Shown here: in pieces, positions 23,534 to 35,617 of the stretch
Layout of the letters: each line of letters starts with the position of its first letter
Position numbering within the stretch: position 1 is the stretch's first letter
Source: Macrotrachela quadricornifera
Taxonomy: Eukaryota > Rotifera > Eurotatoria > Philodinida > Philodinidae
DNA: 64,000 bases
Direction of reading: 5' to 3'
NCBI GenBank assembly: GCA_022393335.1
Contig: JAJEKB010021268.1
Coordinates: 531,505 to 595,504 of the forward strand
The notes under the pieces: model-generated
Database searches by the model: none
Seen by the model: the letters and a program-made list of their open reading frames with translations, nothing else
Told to the model about the DNA's origin: nothing
Made by a program: the position numbers and the translations under genes

Positions 23534-23884
23534 TCGAGTGTATGACGATATCAAATATAGAATGAAGAGTTCTAGATGTTCTGTAGGCTGATTAGCAGCT
23601 AATAGAAGAAATACTGATAAGATATGATCTAACTCTTGATTCAGAACAGGTTATACGAGTAGTGAATGAAGCTTTAAAAATCTCCGGTTCAATACTCAAG
23701 TATTCTCCAAAAATGATCATTATTCATTTCAGTCTCTTTTCGTATGAATCTTGAAAATTCGATATCTCGAAAATAAAGACGCGAGCGCACGAATCATTTT
23801 GAGGTTTTTCATATCTCATTGAGGTCTACCTATTGCCAAGAGATGAGACCTAAAGGGATTGAGCACCTGGGGAAGTTCCCTCGT
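23534..23884 (-). repeat. Right terminal inverted repeat of the pogo-like element
   Basis: Reverse complement of 21331-21680; includes the shared block GATCATTATTCATTTCAGTC. Confidence 0.9.
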
Positions 23885-26800
23885 CAGTAAATTGTGAAAA
23901 TTAATAGTAAAAGAAAATATCAATTAGTCGAATCCCATCTGAATAAATCACGAACACTGTCAGTTTTCCAAATTTACAGCACGTATTATTTTATATGATC
24001 AATTACATATGACTAGAGATAGTTCACGAAACCATCAGATTTTCTAACAGTATACGAATAACGCATCCACCATACTTTGAGTCATTACTACTAGTTAGTT
24101 ATTCATCTTAAGAACGATGATCCTATTCATATATCGTAGTATGTGATAGAGTAGCACCACTGTAAACTCTCATCATATATTCATAGATATTGAATGACAA
24201 CTAGACTTTCAAAACATTAATCTTTGTCCCAGTTTTTAATTTTCCATTAATGTATGAAATACAGGCAGACAATGAAATAAATATAACAGCGCTCCTTGTT
24301 GTTTTATAATAAATTCAGTCTAGACACTTTTCAAATGTACTATGTATATTCGTATGTATTTGCACGACTTCTTGATTGTGGATAAAACTTTCCTTCTCAT
24401 TCATACTGTTGATCTAGTAATTGGTGTGACTTTTTTTTCTCCATAATTACGAAGATACGACGAAAATATTAGTGAACCATATCCTTCTTTCTTTTTCTTA
24501 CAATATGGTATTTCAAAATGAGGTACAGAAAGAAAAAGTGTCGATTGATTAAGATATTTCTATTAAACACTACATCAAACTACGGAAATAAAACAGAATT
24601 ACTTTTATTTTAAAGCAGTATTACAAGCATAGATAGTAATCGGAAAATTCTCACAAGATACAAATATGCTCGCTGCATTTTGTTGAGTTGAATTGTATTT
24701 AAAAAGAATATTTACGATTGAATTTCAATAGATATATCTATGGATGAAGTATCATTGTAGACAAAAACATATAAATGATTGTCAAACAATGTACATGCCG
24801 AGAAAATAATAGAAATTAAATCAGTGACATATTTTGATAGAATCTTCAACACTATACAAACTTGATTATTCACAATCCTTTTGTCATGTTTTATTATACT
24901 CCAAAAATTTACTTTGCTTACACCAGTCAACAAAAAATGACATCTTTTTCTAATATATCATGCCAAAACTTGTCAAAATCAGTCGGAAGACACAAGAATT
25001 ATTGATCAAATATAGCTAAAATCTTAATCACATTAAGAAGCTACGATTCACTCATGTATACTTAATTGTTCGAGCAAGTTATTATATGATTGACCAATCA
25101 AGAATTAAATGAAAAAAACCACTTTTTGTCCTTACCTAAATGAAATATTTTATTATAAGATCGGTTTATTTTCATTGTATTTTTTAATAAACTAACAAAA
25201 TGGATAGATATTAAGATTCGAGTTTAAAAATATATAAAAATAAAAACTTCACTAAATTTTAATTATACTAGATATAATCTAGAAAAAATTCTTTAATTAT
25301 TGCTATATAAATCTATGAATACAATTTTCATCGTCAATCTCATCTTCGATAAATTTTCGATTTCACATTTTATATTCCTTTTCTCTTAAAATTAATTTAC
25401 ATATTATCGAACGCTTTTTTTTATTAGTATCAGCATAAGTTTGATCAAACTATAAAATTAGTTCATTATCTATAACATAACAACAAAAAACTACATAATA
25501 ATGTTATCATTGGATCTCACACTCTTTAATAATGTAGTGCTAGATATATACAATCATTTGTTAAAGCTTCATAACATTTACTCTTGTTGAACCTAAAACC
25601 GATGAATTCCAAAATCGTTCCAGAACTTTAGACATAAATTTTTTTGATTGTTAATCAATTCTGGAATAAAATTGATATCTTAAAAAACAAAACATTTATT
25701 GTAATTACTTTAACTGTGAAAATTTTCAAAAAGATTTTTTTTCTAATGATCTATTTCGACTTAAATATAGACTTAGAAGCTATCTTTTATATTTATAATT
25801 AATTATTTTACAGTTCTATATTCTGCCTATTATTAATAATCATTTATTTTAATAATAGAACGTTCCTGTAGATATAATTATTAATCAGAAAGAAGCAGGT
25901 ACCAGAATTTTGCATGATGTATTACCTATATAAATATTTCAGCATCGTCATTCCATTCCTATACATTGTACAAAACCAAAACATCTATCTAAAACAAAAA
26001 GTATAAAATTTACAAGCTTTCTTTCATCAACAACTTTATTTCTTCATATTTGAAAGCATAATGACGATAGTTGATATAGTTCCGTATTATGATAATATAT
26101 CTTCGTGACAATATGCTCAGTAATAGGTACATATACAAAGCAATATTACCCAAAATTAAGATTGTTTTGAAGATCAAGATATGATATAAAAAATAATAAA
26201 CGAGAATCCTATTGAAATATTTTGATGAAACAATTTCTTATATAAATTAAAACAATATCATCATTTTTAATCAAACCAATCATTTTAATTAACAATTTAC
26301 ACAGACATATATAATAATATAGAAAATAAAAAGATTAAAAATAAAAGCATAGGGATCTGAATGGTTTTGTAAAATGAATGAAAAATAAAATTACTTTAAA
26401 GAGTTGTCATTTATTTTGATAAATCCAAACTACTCGGTGTAATCAAGAAATTAGATGATAAATATGAGCATTTAGAAATGTTCAAGTGTTCTTATGATAT
26501 CTTATAGACAAAAATTTATTATTTTATTTTCAATAAATTATTAAAAGTATGTTGATTTCAACATTATTTGGTATATAGATTTATGTACGCATCTAATAAC
26601 CGGTTTTTGTTCCATTTTTTTCTTGTTACAATCATTATATTCACCTAATTTGATGGTTAATGTCTTGTCTATCTCAAAATCAGAGTATAATCACACAAAT
26701 ATTGTAAAAAAAACAAGTAGATTGACGTGTATTGTGAAATGTGATGAAAGATAAACGAAATAAACATTACCTTACTTTCATACTAATCATGTATGGTTTT

Positions 26801-27070
26801 CATATAGATAAATAGAAAAATAAAACATTTTTTTCGTCGCTTCCTACTTTATTTTTGATTGTGACAGATAATCGTCTACTGTGTTATACATCAATTAGTT
26901 ATCATAATCCAGGTGAATTATGCATCATGATAGATTCCCTATTTAAAAAAATATGGTTTTTTATCGAACTTTGGTTTTTTCTCACTTCCTTCGTAGAATC
27001 CTACATAAACATAAGCAAATGTACATATGAAACATTAAATTTTTATCTTTATTTAATACATACATCTAAA
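23885..27070. other. Long AT-rich intergenic stretch
   Basis: About 3.2 kb with no credible reading frame, RNA gene or repeat. The A+T content rises from here to the right. Confidence 0.5.
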
Positions 27071-27073
27071 TAG
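27066..27073 (+). promoter_or_regulatory. Splice acceptor just before start codon
   Basis: CTAAATAG ends 8 bp before the ATG at 27082; a candidate spliced-leader trans-splice site. Confidence 0.45.
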
Positions 27074-27081
27074 ACGATACA

Positions 27082-27395
27082 ATGACTTATTATTCTCCAT
27101 ATTACAATCAAACAAGTCCAATGTATTATTATAATCCTTATAGTTATTCTCGATATGATGGATCATCACAGCAAACAATGATGACGTGTGGTAAGAAATT
27201 AATTTGGAAATGAAAAATATCAATGTATATTTTTGTTTAGAATCATTATTTTATAATGATAATTATTCTGATGATGATGTTTCTAATGGTGTTTCAGCAG
27301 GTCTAAAATATAGTTTTAGAGGTGCAAGATATGGTATGAAAATTGGAGGTGGATTACTCAATCTTGGATTACGTGTTCTACCCCATTTAATTTAG
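27082..27395 (+). CDS. Small tyrosine-rich protein, two exons
   Basis: Exons 27082-27190 and 27241-27395, intron 50 bp (GTAAGAAA..TTTGTTTAG), 87 aa. The first half is Tyr/Ser/Asn/Gln-rich (SPYYNQTSPMYYYNPYSYS) and the second is glycine-rich with a conserved look (GLKYSFRGARYGMKIGGG) ending in RVLPHLI. It has no signal peptide or clear membrane span. A T-rich acceptor ending at 27073 lies 8 bp before the ATG, and a poly-A signal lies at 27487-27492. I do not recognise the family. The second exon could form an amphipathic or membrane-associated helix. Frame agreement across the intron supports a real gene. Confidence 0.7.
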
Positions 27396-27486
27396 TGGTG
27401 TTAGTTTTGTTTTATTCTGAAATGTTATGTTTGTCATAAAAGAATATATAAACTTTATATTATATTTTGTTCACTGTTTTCGTAGT

Positions 27487-27492
27487 AATAAA
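27487..27492 (+). terminator. Poly-A signal AATAAA
   Basis: Lies about 90 bp after the stop of the tyrosine-rich gene. Confidence 0.5.
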
Positions 27493-29684
27493 TAACTTGA
27501 AAAAATAATTTATTAGGAATTTAAAATAACTGAATAATTAATAGATCTCTTATTTTTCATTTGAATACAGATTAAACTGCTTTTATTTCTTTTATAAACA
27601 ACGAAGGACTTTTGTCTTTTTGTTACTTGTATACTGTATGATTATGGATTTTTTAAAATTAGTATGTTATTAAATTGAACGTATATATTTTGACAAATAA
27701 TTTTTTTTTTAGAAGATTAAATAAGAAAACTAAGTTTTGAAAATTAAAAAATAATGTATTGATTAGTGAAAATATAAATAGTAAAGTTCAGATAAAGCGT
27801 ATATAATGAAGAATAAAAAACGGATTTTTTAATACATTCACAGTTGTTCGAACAGAGTGATGTCTAATCTTTCTTGCAGTTTTCAATTTAATTATTACAA
27901 ATTTTGATAAAAAAAACAAAGTTCACAAAGATTTGTCTTTTTTTCGGTGTTAATATACAGAAACGTAAGGTCCCATATAAAGTTGGAAGAAAAGCGACAA
28001 TTTCCAGAGTTTTCGTTCCCGAGATCATTGCCACAGAAAATGAACGTCAAGTAAGAAAACTCGTAAATGACTATATAAATTTCATCAATATGAAAAGATA
28101 GAATATTTAAAAAGTATATTTCACATTCATATATTTATCCATTATGAACATTGTGAATTTTTCTACTCTTGTGAATAATATAATACATTAATTTAGAATA
28201 TAATCGAATTATAAAGAAGTTCATTTGAAGTTTCTTTAACATTATATACTTAGATTTTTTCATGAATTCATTGATGTGGCAACAATCTTACTGGTTGATT
28301 GTTCTATTAAAATCATGGACTTGCCCAATCGGATTCAAAGTTTATTTTTGTGAACATTCAGTTAGTTCAGAAGTTTTATTCAATTTATCCCAAGTTAATG
28401 ATAAGACACGTATTGAACTATTGGATAAAAGAAGAAAAAAATGTCCCAAGAAAATAAATACAGCTTACAGCAAAACAGATATTCAAAAAGTGTTAAAGTA
28501 TTCCAATGATTTTCTTTTGGATATTATATTTTTTTGAAGAAATAAATATTTTAGATGAATACTGGCAACGCTGATGATCACGTGTTTAGTGCGGAAAAGT
28601 ATCTGATATTTAGTAATCCGAAAAATTGCAATCGAACAGCGAGAGTGAAAGCAACAATTTTATCTCCAATCAAGAAGCAGCTCTTATTTTATTTAATTCA
28701 TGATGCCACCAATCATAGAAATATGTATCGCGATATTTGTTCTTTTTTTGATTTCGAAATTTGAATTGATTTAGCAACTTTATCAACACTCAGTCGTCGA
28801 TGATGAATCTGAAAAAAAATGATGACGCGGAAAATTCTATATTTTGAAAAAAAGGTTATTATTCATTTTAAGCAAAGCATTTACTAAAACCGAAAAAAAA
28901 GTTTTTTATGATCGTTAACTCATTCTCTATCAAATAATATTTAAAAAAAAATGATTAAAAAATTTTATATGGAATTTACATTGCTCACAGCTTACAATTC
29001 AATTAAATTGTTAAGCATTTATTCTATGAAAAGAAGCATCAACTATAACAATGTGATCAATTAGCGGTATAGCATATGATGAAGGAAGATCAAAACTTAA
29101 ATATGTAACAATTGAAGAGACGCTTATCTTAAAAAAAAAGAATTTTTCATTTATATTAAACATCATTTTTCATCTTGACATAGAGAAAATAAACGATATT
29201 TTGAGAGAATTATTTCATTGAACATGTTTTAATGATTATATATGAATGTGTTCTTTTTCTTGACAACACATCGTCCGTTCTAGATGACTGATTTTATCTT
29301 TCCTATTGAATATAACAAAAATAACTGAAACAATTCATAAATTTTATTTAAAAATATTATATAAAAATCTAATTGACTTCTATATAAGAAAAGAATATTT
29401 TTGAAAATTTATTCTTATTAATTACTAAAACAAAAGTTATTAATTTATAAAATAACGAAAAGATACATTTAAAGTCAAAATAAAGTTCTAATCGATCTAA
29501 CCGACCTATATATTTATAACGCGACACTCATAGCGGACGATGATTCACGAATAGGATATATCTATTTCTGACGTTCTTTGTTTATTTTAATGTGTATAAA
29601 ATTTTCTCGTCGAGAAAAAGTTCATTATTGAATAACTTGATTTTATTTCTATGAAATTTTTTCGTTTAAAAATATATTATAAAA
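27493..29684. other. Mostly non-coding, possible decayed reading frames
   Basis: Three plus-strand open frames lie in a row (27904-28101, 28262-28537, 28555-28764) with a fair content of charged residues. They cannot be joined by splice sites in one frame, and none is familiar. They may be remains of a gene or chance. Confidence 0.3.
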
Positions 29685-30510
29685 ATGTTACCAGCACTTG
29701 GCCATTGTGAAGATCCATCATGTCTTCAAAATACATCACATGAATTAGTTCGTTTATTTCGTTGTTCAATACATTGTGATAGAAATTTATGTTTATATCA
29801 TTTAAATGCTCATAATGTTTATTATGAAGAAGAAAAAAAACAAAATGATATAGTTATATGTGAACTTGAAAATAATTTATCATTATATCAAACAATATTT
29901 GAACAACAAATATTAACATATCGCGAACTTGTTCGTCAAGCATCAACAATATTATTACATAATACATCATCACTTGTTCCTGTTGAACAAATTCGTCCTA
30001 TTTTAGAAAAAATTCAACAATCAATTGCAATATTTCAACAAGAAAAAAGTATATAAAAAAATTTATTTTTATAAATAAAGAATTTCGTTTTTGTTTTTTT
30101 TAGTTATTATTAAATGTGAATCATCATTAGATATAAGTGATATTGAAAATAAAACTAATAATAATACTAATACTAATGAATCAGCTCAAAAAGTTGTTGT
30201 TAGAATTCCACGTATTGATTGTAATATTAAGTAAGATATTTATATATTATATTTAATTATAAATAAATAAAAAAAAACCAAATTTTTGTTTTTTAAAAGT
30301 AATGTTCAAAATGAAAATGAAAATTTAAAAAATCATGATGATATTAATAAACAAGATCAACATACTTCATCACCTGCTTATGTAGCAAGAAAAATAGTCG
30401 ATACAATGAAAAATAGAGTAAATTAAATAAAATTTCTTTTTGTATAAATTTTTGTTTTTTTATTTTTATTAAAATTTTAGCCTGTAAGAACGAAACGATT
30501 ACAAAAATGA
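29685..30510 (+). CDS. B-box-like zinc-finger protein, four exons
   Basis: Exons 29685-30048, 30104-30230, 30300-30417 and 30481-30510; introns of 55, 69 and 63 bp, all GT..AG and all keeping frame; 212 aa. The N-terminus holds a cysteine/histidine cluster with B-box-type spacing (GHCEDPSCLQ at residues 7-16, then FRCSIHCDRNLCLYHLNAH), which in that family binds two zinc ions. It is followed by a predicted coiled coil (about residues 45-120), as in TRIM-like proteins but without RING or other C-terminal domains. The tail is Asn/Asp-rich and ends with basic VRTKRLQK. An alternative reading of exon 3 through the last donor would stop two codons later at TAA. Zinc binding is inferred from spacing; no function can be assigned. 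Confidence 0.75.
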
Positions 30511-31652
30511 AAATAATGTTTTTGATTATATATATATATATATATATATTTTTGCCATGGATTTGTCTTTTTTTTGTTTGATTATATTAAATAAATAGTT
30601 TATTCGAAATAATGATCAATAATTTTACTAACTGTTTCAATATTCGGATCAAATTTACGAAGTTTTTCAATAAATTTATTAATTATATGTTCAACATTTT
30701 CTTAAATTTTGACTATCATTATGTGATGTATGTTGAAGATTAATTGCTAGAAAGTATTTGAATTTATAAGATAAACTATTGCTTTTATGCGCTAATGAAA
30801 CAGTATAAAATTCAGTTGCTTTTTCTATTTTTCCAAATGAGAACGAAAATCAGATATTGTTATATAAGTTCTTTTATTAAATAAGATGATATATATATAC
30901 TATGATTTGTTCCGAAGTATGATCGAATTAAGTTAAAATTTATTGATTTGAACAAAGCTGAAATATTTATTTTTCTTTCAATGAATTTATGATACTTGAT
31001 TTTATTAGAGTGAATGATAGAACAATGACAATATACACAATTAGTATAAGCAGAATTGTACACATCATTTCATATCTATTTGTTTTGTTCAAACAATTCT
31101 CCTGATCAATTTCGTTCAAGTTTCAATTTTATCGCACTACAGTATCTTCCATCACGTGATCTTATTCATATCTCATTACAATAATAAATTCAGTCTCAAA
31201 TGATTACATCATCATTTTCTACAGGTATCATTCTAGAATAATATTACTCAGATAAATAAATAGTATGATTAATTAGTTAAACTAAATTTTTTATGATCTA
31301 GAAAAATCGAATCGATTGTTTATGATCGACCTATTACAATAATTTAATAAGAAATTCCAAATATTACTAAATTTCATACTATGCTTCTATTAAATTGATA
31401 AACTTTATTGATATGATACAATCTCTTTTACTTTTCTTTGGACAGATTGCTATATTTAGTAAATAAATAAATATTTTGTTGAACCTTGAATTGCATGAAT
31501 AACTCAGATCGCTTAAGTATAGAATAGTAATAATTGTTATTCATCACATTAAATGACTGTATGCTGTATTCTACCATTATAAATAGACGCCGCATTCGTT
31601 CTTTTTCTCTCAAAACAACAAGACAATTTGTTTTTTTTCTATCTTCTTCATA
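30511..31652. other. Intergenic with an AT microsatellite
   Basis: Contains a (TA)n run at about 30528-30549. No gene recognised; a minus-strand frame at 31428-31688 overlaps the promoter side of the next gene and looks like chance. Confidence 0.4.
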
Positions 31653-31673
31653 GTTGCACACATAATATCTAAC

Positions 31674-31751
31674 ATGGCCGACAATCAAGATNNNNNNNNN
31701 NGAGATATTGAAGGTCTTATTAAACTTCGAGCTAAACTTGTCTTTAATTAA
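31674..31751 (+). CDS. Gene interrupted by an assembly gap
   Basis: A start MADNQD (31674-31691) runs into ten N's (31692-31701). After the gap the sequence reads DIEGLIKLRAKLVFN and stops at 31749-31751. A T-rich acceptor ends at 31653, 20 bp before the ATG, and AATAAA lies at 31750-31755. Taken literally, the gap length keeps frame, but ten N's usually stand for an unknown length, so most of this gene may be missing. The two ends are too short to identify it. Confidence 0.5.
   Translation: MADNQDXXXXDIEGLIKLRAKLVFN
31692..31701. other. Assembly gap (10 N)
   Basis: Ten ambiguous bases inside the reading frame described above. Confidence 0.99.
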
Positions 31752-31755
31752 TAAA

Positions 31756-32892
31756 TTTTATTCATATTCTTTCATTTTTTAAAAGATAATTTATGTTTAA
31801 CTTTGAATGAAGCAGAATAAATGATTTGAAGCTCTTTTATTTATTATTTAAATAACGTTTAATATGATTTATTTAATATTTGGATCAATATTGACGTGAA
31901 ACTATTGTATCTTAGATAATTTAATATCTGTTATGATGCAAGATAAATAAGTAGATAATTGTTTGTTTTAATCGGTTCATTTTTTTTTTGTGTAACAATG
32001 TGAATTTTTGACCTTATATGATTATTTGCAACCATTTAACAGAACTAATAACAGACGATAAATGAACAGTAACATTATAAAATGTAATATAGTACTAGAA
32101 TCTTACAACTAATGTCCTTATAAATCTAATATACTAATAGTAGAATAATATAAAATAAAAAATATGTACCAAGTGATCAAATTCATCATTAAATATTATA
32201 TTTAAACTTTATATTATAGTCTAATGTAATAATAACTTTAGAAAAAATAATTTTATTTAAAATGAAAGTAAATTACAATGTTATTTCTTCATTATTGATA
32301 TTTGATTTAATCTCAAGAATAGAATGTTTCTCATATATAAATATTTATTGTAAATATACTTTTATATTTTAATGGAAAGGAAATGTCATATGTTTTATTT
32401 TGACGAATGTAATGAATTTATATATGAAAGAATAAAATCAATATTTACTAGAATACATTAATCGATGGTCTTGAATTAGATTTTTGATGATTTATTCAAA
32501 ATTCGTATTTGACTGTGAAGACAAATGTCATGGTCATTCAAGAATTGAATTATAGTTGATATTACAATCTGGAAGGACGATACTAGAATGGACCAATCAT
32601 TATCGATTCCAACATATGAATATACAGAAAACAAAACATATGATATTAATATCGTTACCATGAATTTGTTTTTATTTCTTTTATTGATGTACAGAAGAAA
32701 CAATACTGAATAAGAAGAGTTTTGTATTGGCAAGACATTTCTATTTTGACTGACAATAAAGAAAAACAAAAAACTAGAAAGAATAATGACAAGAATGTCG
32801 ATTAGAGTGATATTAAATTCCATCAATGCTTGATTTTTCCTGTGATACAATTGTACCTAACGGATGAAGCTTAATAAATGGTCGCATTTTAC
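31756..32892. other. Intergenic, no gene recognised
   Basis: AT-rich. A 124-codon minus-strand frame (32476-32850) is hydrophobic but without recognisable motif or splice signals. Confidence 0.4.
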
Positions 32893-33407
32893 ATCTGACA
32901 AGAGAACCTTCGCAGATGCCAGAACGGTTTAGTGCATCTTATAGACATTGGTGAATTACGTTTATGGTTAAAAGAATTCGGATTCATAACGTGTTCCTGA
33001 CGAGATATCAAGGTTGTAGTGAGTTTCGCGTATAGGACTCTACTTTTCCAACACAATCTTATCTTCGAATTTTTGACACAAAAAACTTTACTCACAGAAA
33101 GATTTCATCTAGACGAGCTCGTAGAAAGAAATTCAGAAGTTTTCGACGAAGTTTCTTTGAGATATGAAGATGACAAGATAAGTCCTTTTTGTCTATAGAT
33201 AGTTTATACAGCATGCATTTTTTGACATCTTCATATCTCAAAAAACCTTCGTCGAAAAATTCTGAATTTTTTTCTGCGATTAAAGTTTCATGTCATGGAC
33301 CCGAACTCTTTTAGCCGTAATCATAATTCATCGAGGTCTATAAGATGCACTAAGCTCCGAATTAAAATCACTCTGGCATCTGGAAGGTTTCTTTAGTGAA
33401 TTTTTGC
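32893..33407. mobile_element. Foldback (inverted-repeat) element
   Basis: Outer arms of about 110-120 bp at 32893-33005 and 33284-33407 are reverse complements (shared blocks CAGATGCCAGA and TAGTGCATCTTATAGAC). Inner arms at 33123-33175 and 33226-33281 also pair (ATTCAGAAGTTTTCGACGAA against ATTCAGAATTTTTCGACGAA, then GAGATATGAAGATG). The left side carries an extra stretch of about 115 bp between outer and inner arms. There is no coding content. It is a hairpin-type non-autonomous element. Confidence 0.75.
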
Positions 33408-35010
33408 ATTACTTTGTCCTATTTAAAAACAGAAAATATGCCAAACGATACAACGTGAAAAATTCTAAAATCCATATAGAATCATTTATGTTATAGATAC
33501 ACTTTTTGTGTTTAAAATAGACAAAATTTTGAGAAATAAAAGTTTGACTGCTGTATTATTTTTTGTTTCTAATAAAATTTATCAGATGATAAATAGGACA
33601 ACCATTTTCCTTATGTGTTAAAAAAAAAGATTTATTTAATAAGGGCGAAATTTAGTCACTTTTGAGAACAAAAAGGAGAATGAATAAATAAATGATAAAA
33701 AAATGGAATTGAGAACGAAATCATCCATCATGTTCTATCTGTTATTATTTTATCTTTTTCATTTTATTAGATAACCTATAAAAAGACATTAACTTTGTCT
33801 AGAATAAATAAATGATAATATGACTATAGAGATCTCTAATGATAACTATAAGAAATAGTATATTTCTATAGTTATGTAAGAATACAATCATAAGTTACTT
33901 TAAGAAGGTAAAATTGACTCTTACATGTTTAAGAAAAAATAATGATGTTATTGTGTCACTCGTATATTTACTATTTTTGAAACTTCAAAGAGTCATGTAA
34001 TCGAATAATAATGTTTCTTATTTAAGTATACATCTCATGAAAGAAAAAGGTCATGTAGACTATATTGAAGGGTTTCAAAATTCTTTCTATTCATTTTTAA
34101 TTTAAAAATAATAAGAGAAACCTTTGATTAAGATATTATTTTAATGAAAATCAAGTAGATGGTTTCAATCATTGATTATTTTTTCCATATTCACTAACAG
34201 AAGTTTTTGATCTATACTTCAATTCTCATATGTAATATGTCTAATTTATTAATATAAATTTTTAATCAAATAATACATAATTCTATCAGATACAATTGAT
34301 ATAAATACAATGTTCTAAAGAAAAACATTTAATTGTTTGGTATAATAGTTTTCACATACACCTACTCATTTGCCCTGTTTATATATACTGCTCCATATGT
34401 TATATAGTTTGCGCCTCGATATAATACGATATGCATCCTAACAATGGCAACCATATTTCATATAATTATCATAGATAAGCATTTTTAATTTTCTATCATA
34501 ATATGCAAAGAAAATTTCTAAAATATATATTCTAAGGACAAGTAATATTTTAATGAAATCATTATCATACTTACAAAATTTCTAAAAGTATTATATTAAT
34601 CTCTATTTGTTAATAAATATTTTCTTTATAAGAATAATATTAAATCATTTTAAAGCAACTATTATAGAACAATCTTAATTGTATACCTTAAAATAAAATT
34701 AAAAAAAAGAAAAATATTTTCTCTTTTCAGTGATTATTTTCTGAAATTAAGAGGAAAAAGAAACACAAACAAGAAAAAAAAACATAGATGATATTATGTA
34801 AATCTAGACACAAAATACGATATTCGACAAAAAAAAACAAATTTTATACCTAATGTGTAATTATGTTGATAGTGATAGAGGAATAAACAAAGTCTGTTCA
34901 GAATTATCTGACACATAAATTTAAACAAAACTGTTCAAAGTATGTATATATATGTATATGTAGATATTTCAATGTTATTATTTTTTTCTTCTTCTTCTTC
35001 TTTGAAAATT
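33408..35010. other. Intergenic, no gene recognised
   Basis: AT-rich with poly-A/T runs; nothing identifiable. Confidence 0.45.
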
Positions 35011-35617
35011 TTACATTGATTGTGGTGATAAATGATTAAGGTCTTTTGATGAAACTGTTGTACCATTTGTTTGACGTTGTAATTGATTTGCAGCTGTATT
35101 TATACTTCCTTTTTGCATAGCTTTTTTAACAGCATCAGATAATGATGAAAATGATGCAACTGTGTGTATTTGTTTATTTGGTATTTTATTAGTTGTAGAT
35201 GAAACATCTGAATCAGTTGATGATTTTGTTGAATTAGATAAATTTGATAATGATGATGTTTTTGGTTGATCAGATAAATGTTTCATATTAGCAAATGATA
35301 TCCAACGTTTTGGTATATCAATTGATGAATCAGGTGCTTAAAAAAGAAATTTTTGTTTTTTATTTTATATATTAAAATAAATTTTATTTTTACTTTCATA
35401 ATCATTTGAAAACATTGAATCATTTCTATGTGCTTGATTATTTAAATGAACACTAAATAAATAAATAAATAATTATATTTTTTAATATATATTTTTTTTA
35501 CCGATAAAAATCAAATTTTCCTGGTTCATTTGGACTTGATGGATAATCAAAATTTGTTTCATTAGAACGTGTTTTTGTATTAATTGCTTGAGATTGAGTA
35601 GTTGCTTTTGATGTCAT
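35011..35617 (-). CDS. Ser/Thr-rich unrecognised protein, three exons
   Basis: Exons on the minus strand: 35502-35617, 35394-35452 and 35011-35336; introns of 49 and 57 bp; frame kept throughout; 166 aa. Exon 1 begins MTSKATTQSQ and includes NFDYPSSPNEPGKFDFYR. The middle reads DIPKRWISFANMKHLSD, which looks like the conserved core. The rest is Ser/Thr/Asn-rich and probably disordered, with a short helix SLSDAVKKAMQKGS near residue 125. No signal peptide, membrane span or known domain is visible. I do not recognise it; a small regulatory or scaffold protein is possible. Confidence 0.7.

Larger units (their letters stand above)
21331..23884 (+). mobile_element. pogo/Tigger-like DNA transposon with 350-bp TIRs
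   Basis: A 2.55-kb element. The left terminal inverted repeat (21331-21680) and right one (23534-23884) match almost base for base; the outer ends read ACGAGAGAACTTC and ACGAGGGAACTTC. Between them lies a broken transposase gene in plus orientation. A target duplication is not evident. The transposase type (CENP-B-like N-terminus and DDE_1 motifs) puts it in the pogo branch of the Tc1/mariner superfamily, although TIRs of 350 bp are long for that branch. Confidence 0.88.

Noticed and set aside
28262..28764. Two neighbouring plus-strand frames that might be exons of one gene
   Set aside because: The only good donor/acceptor pair joins them onto an immediate stop; no family recognised. Kept only as a remark.
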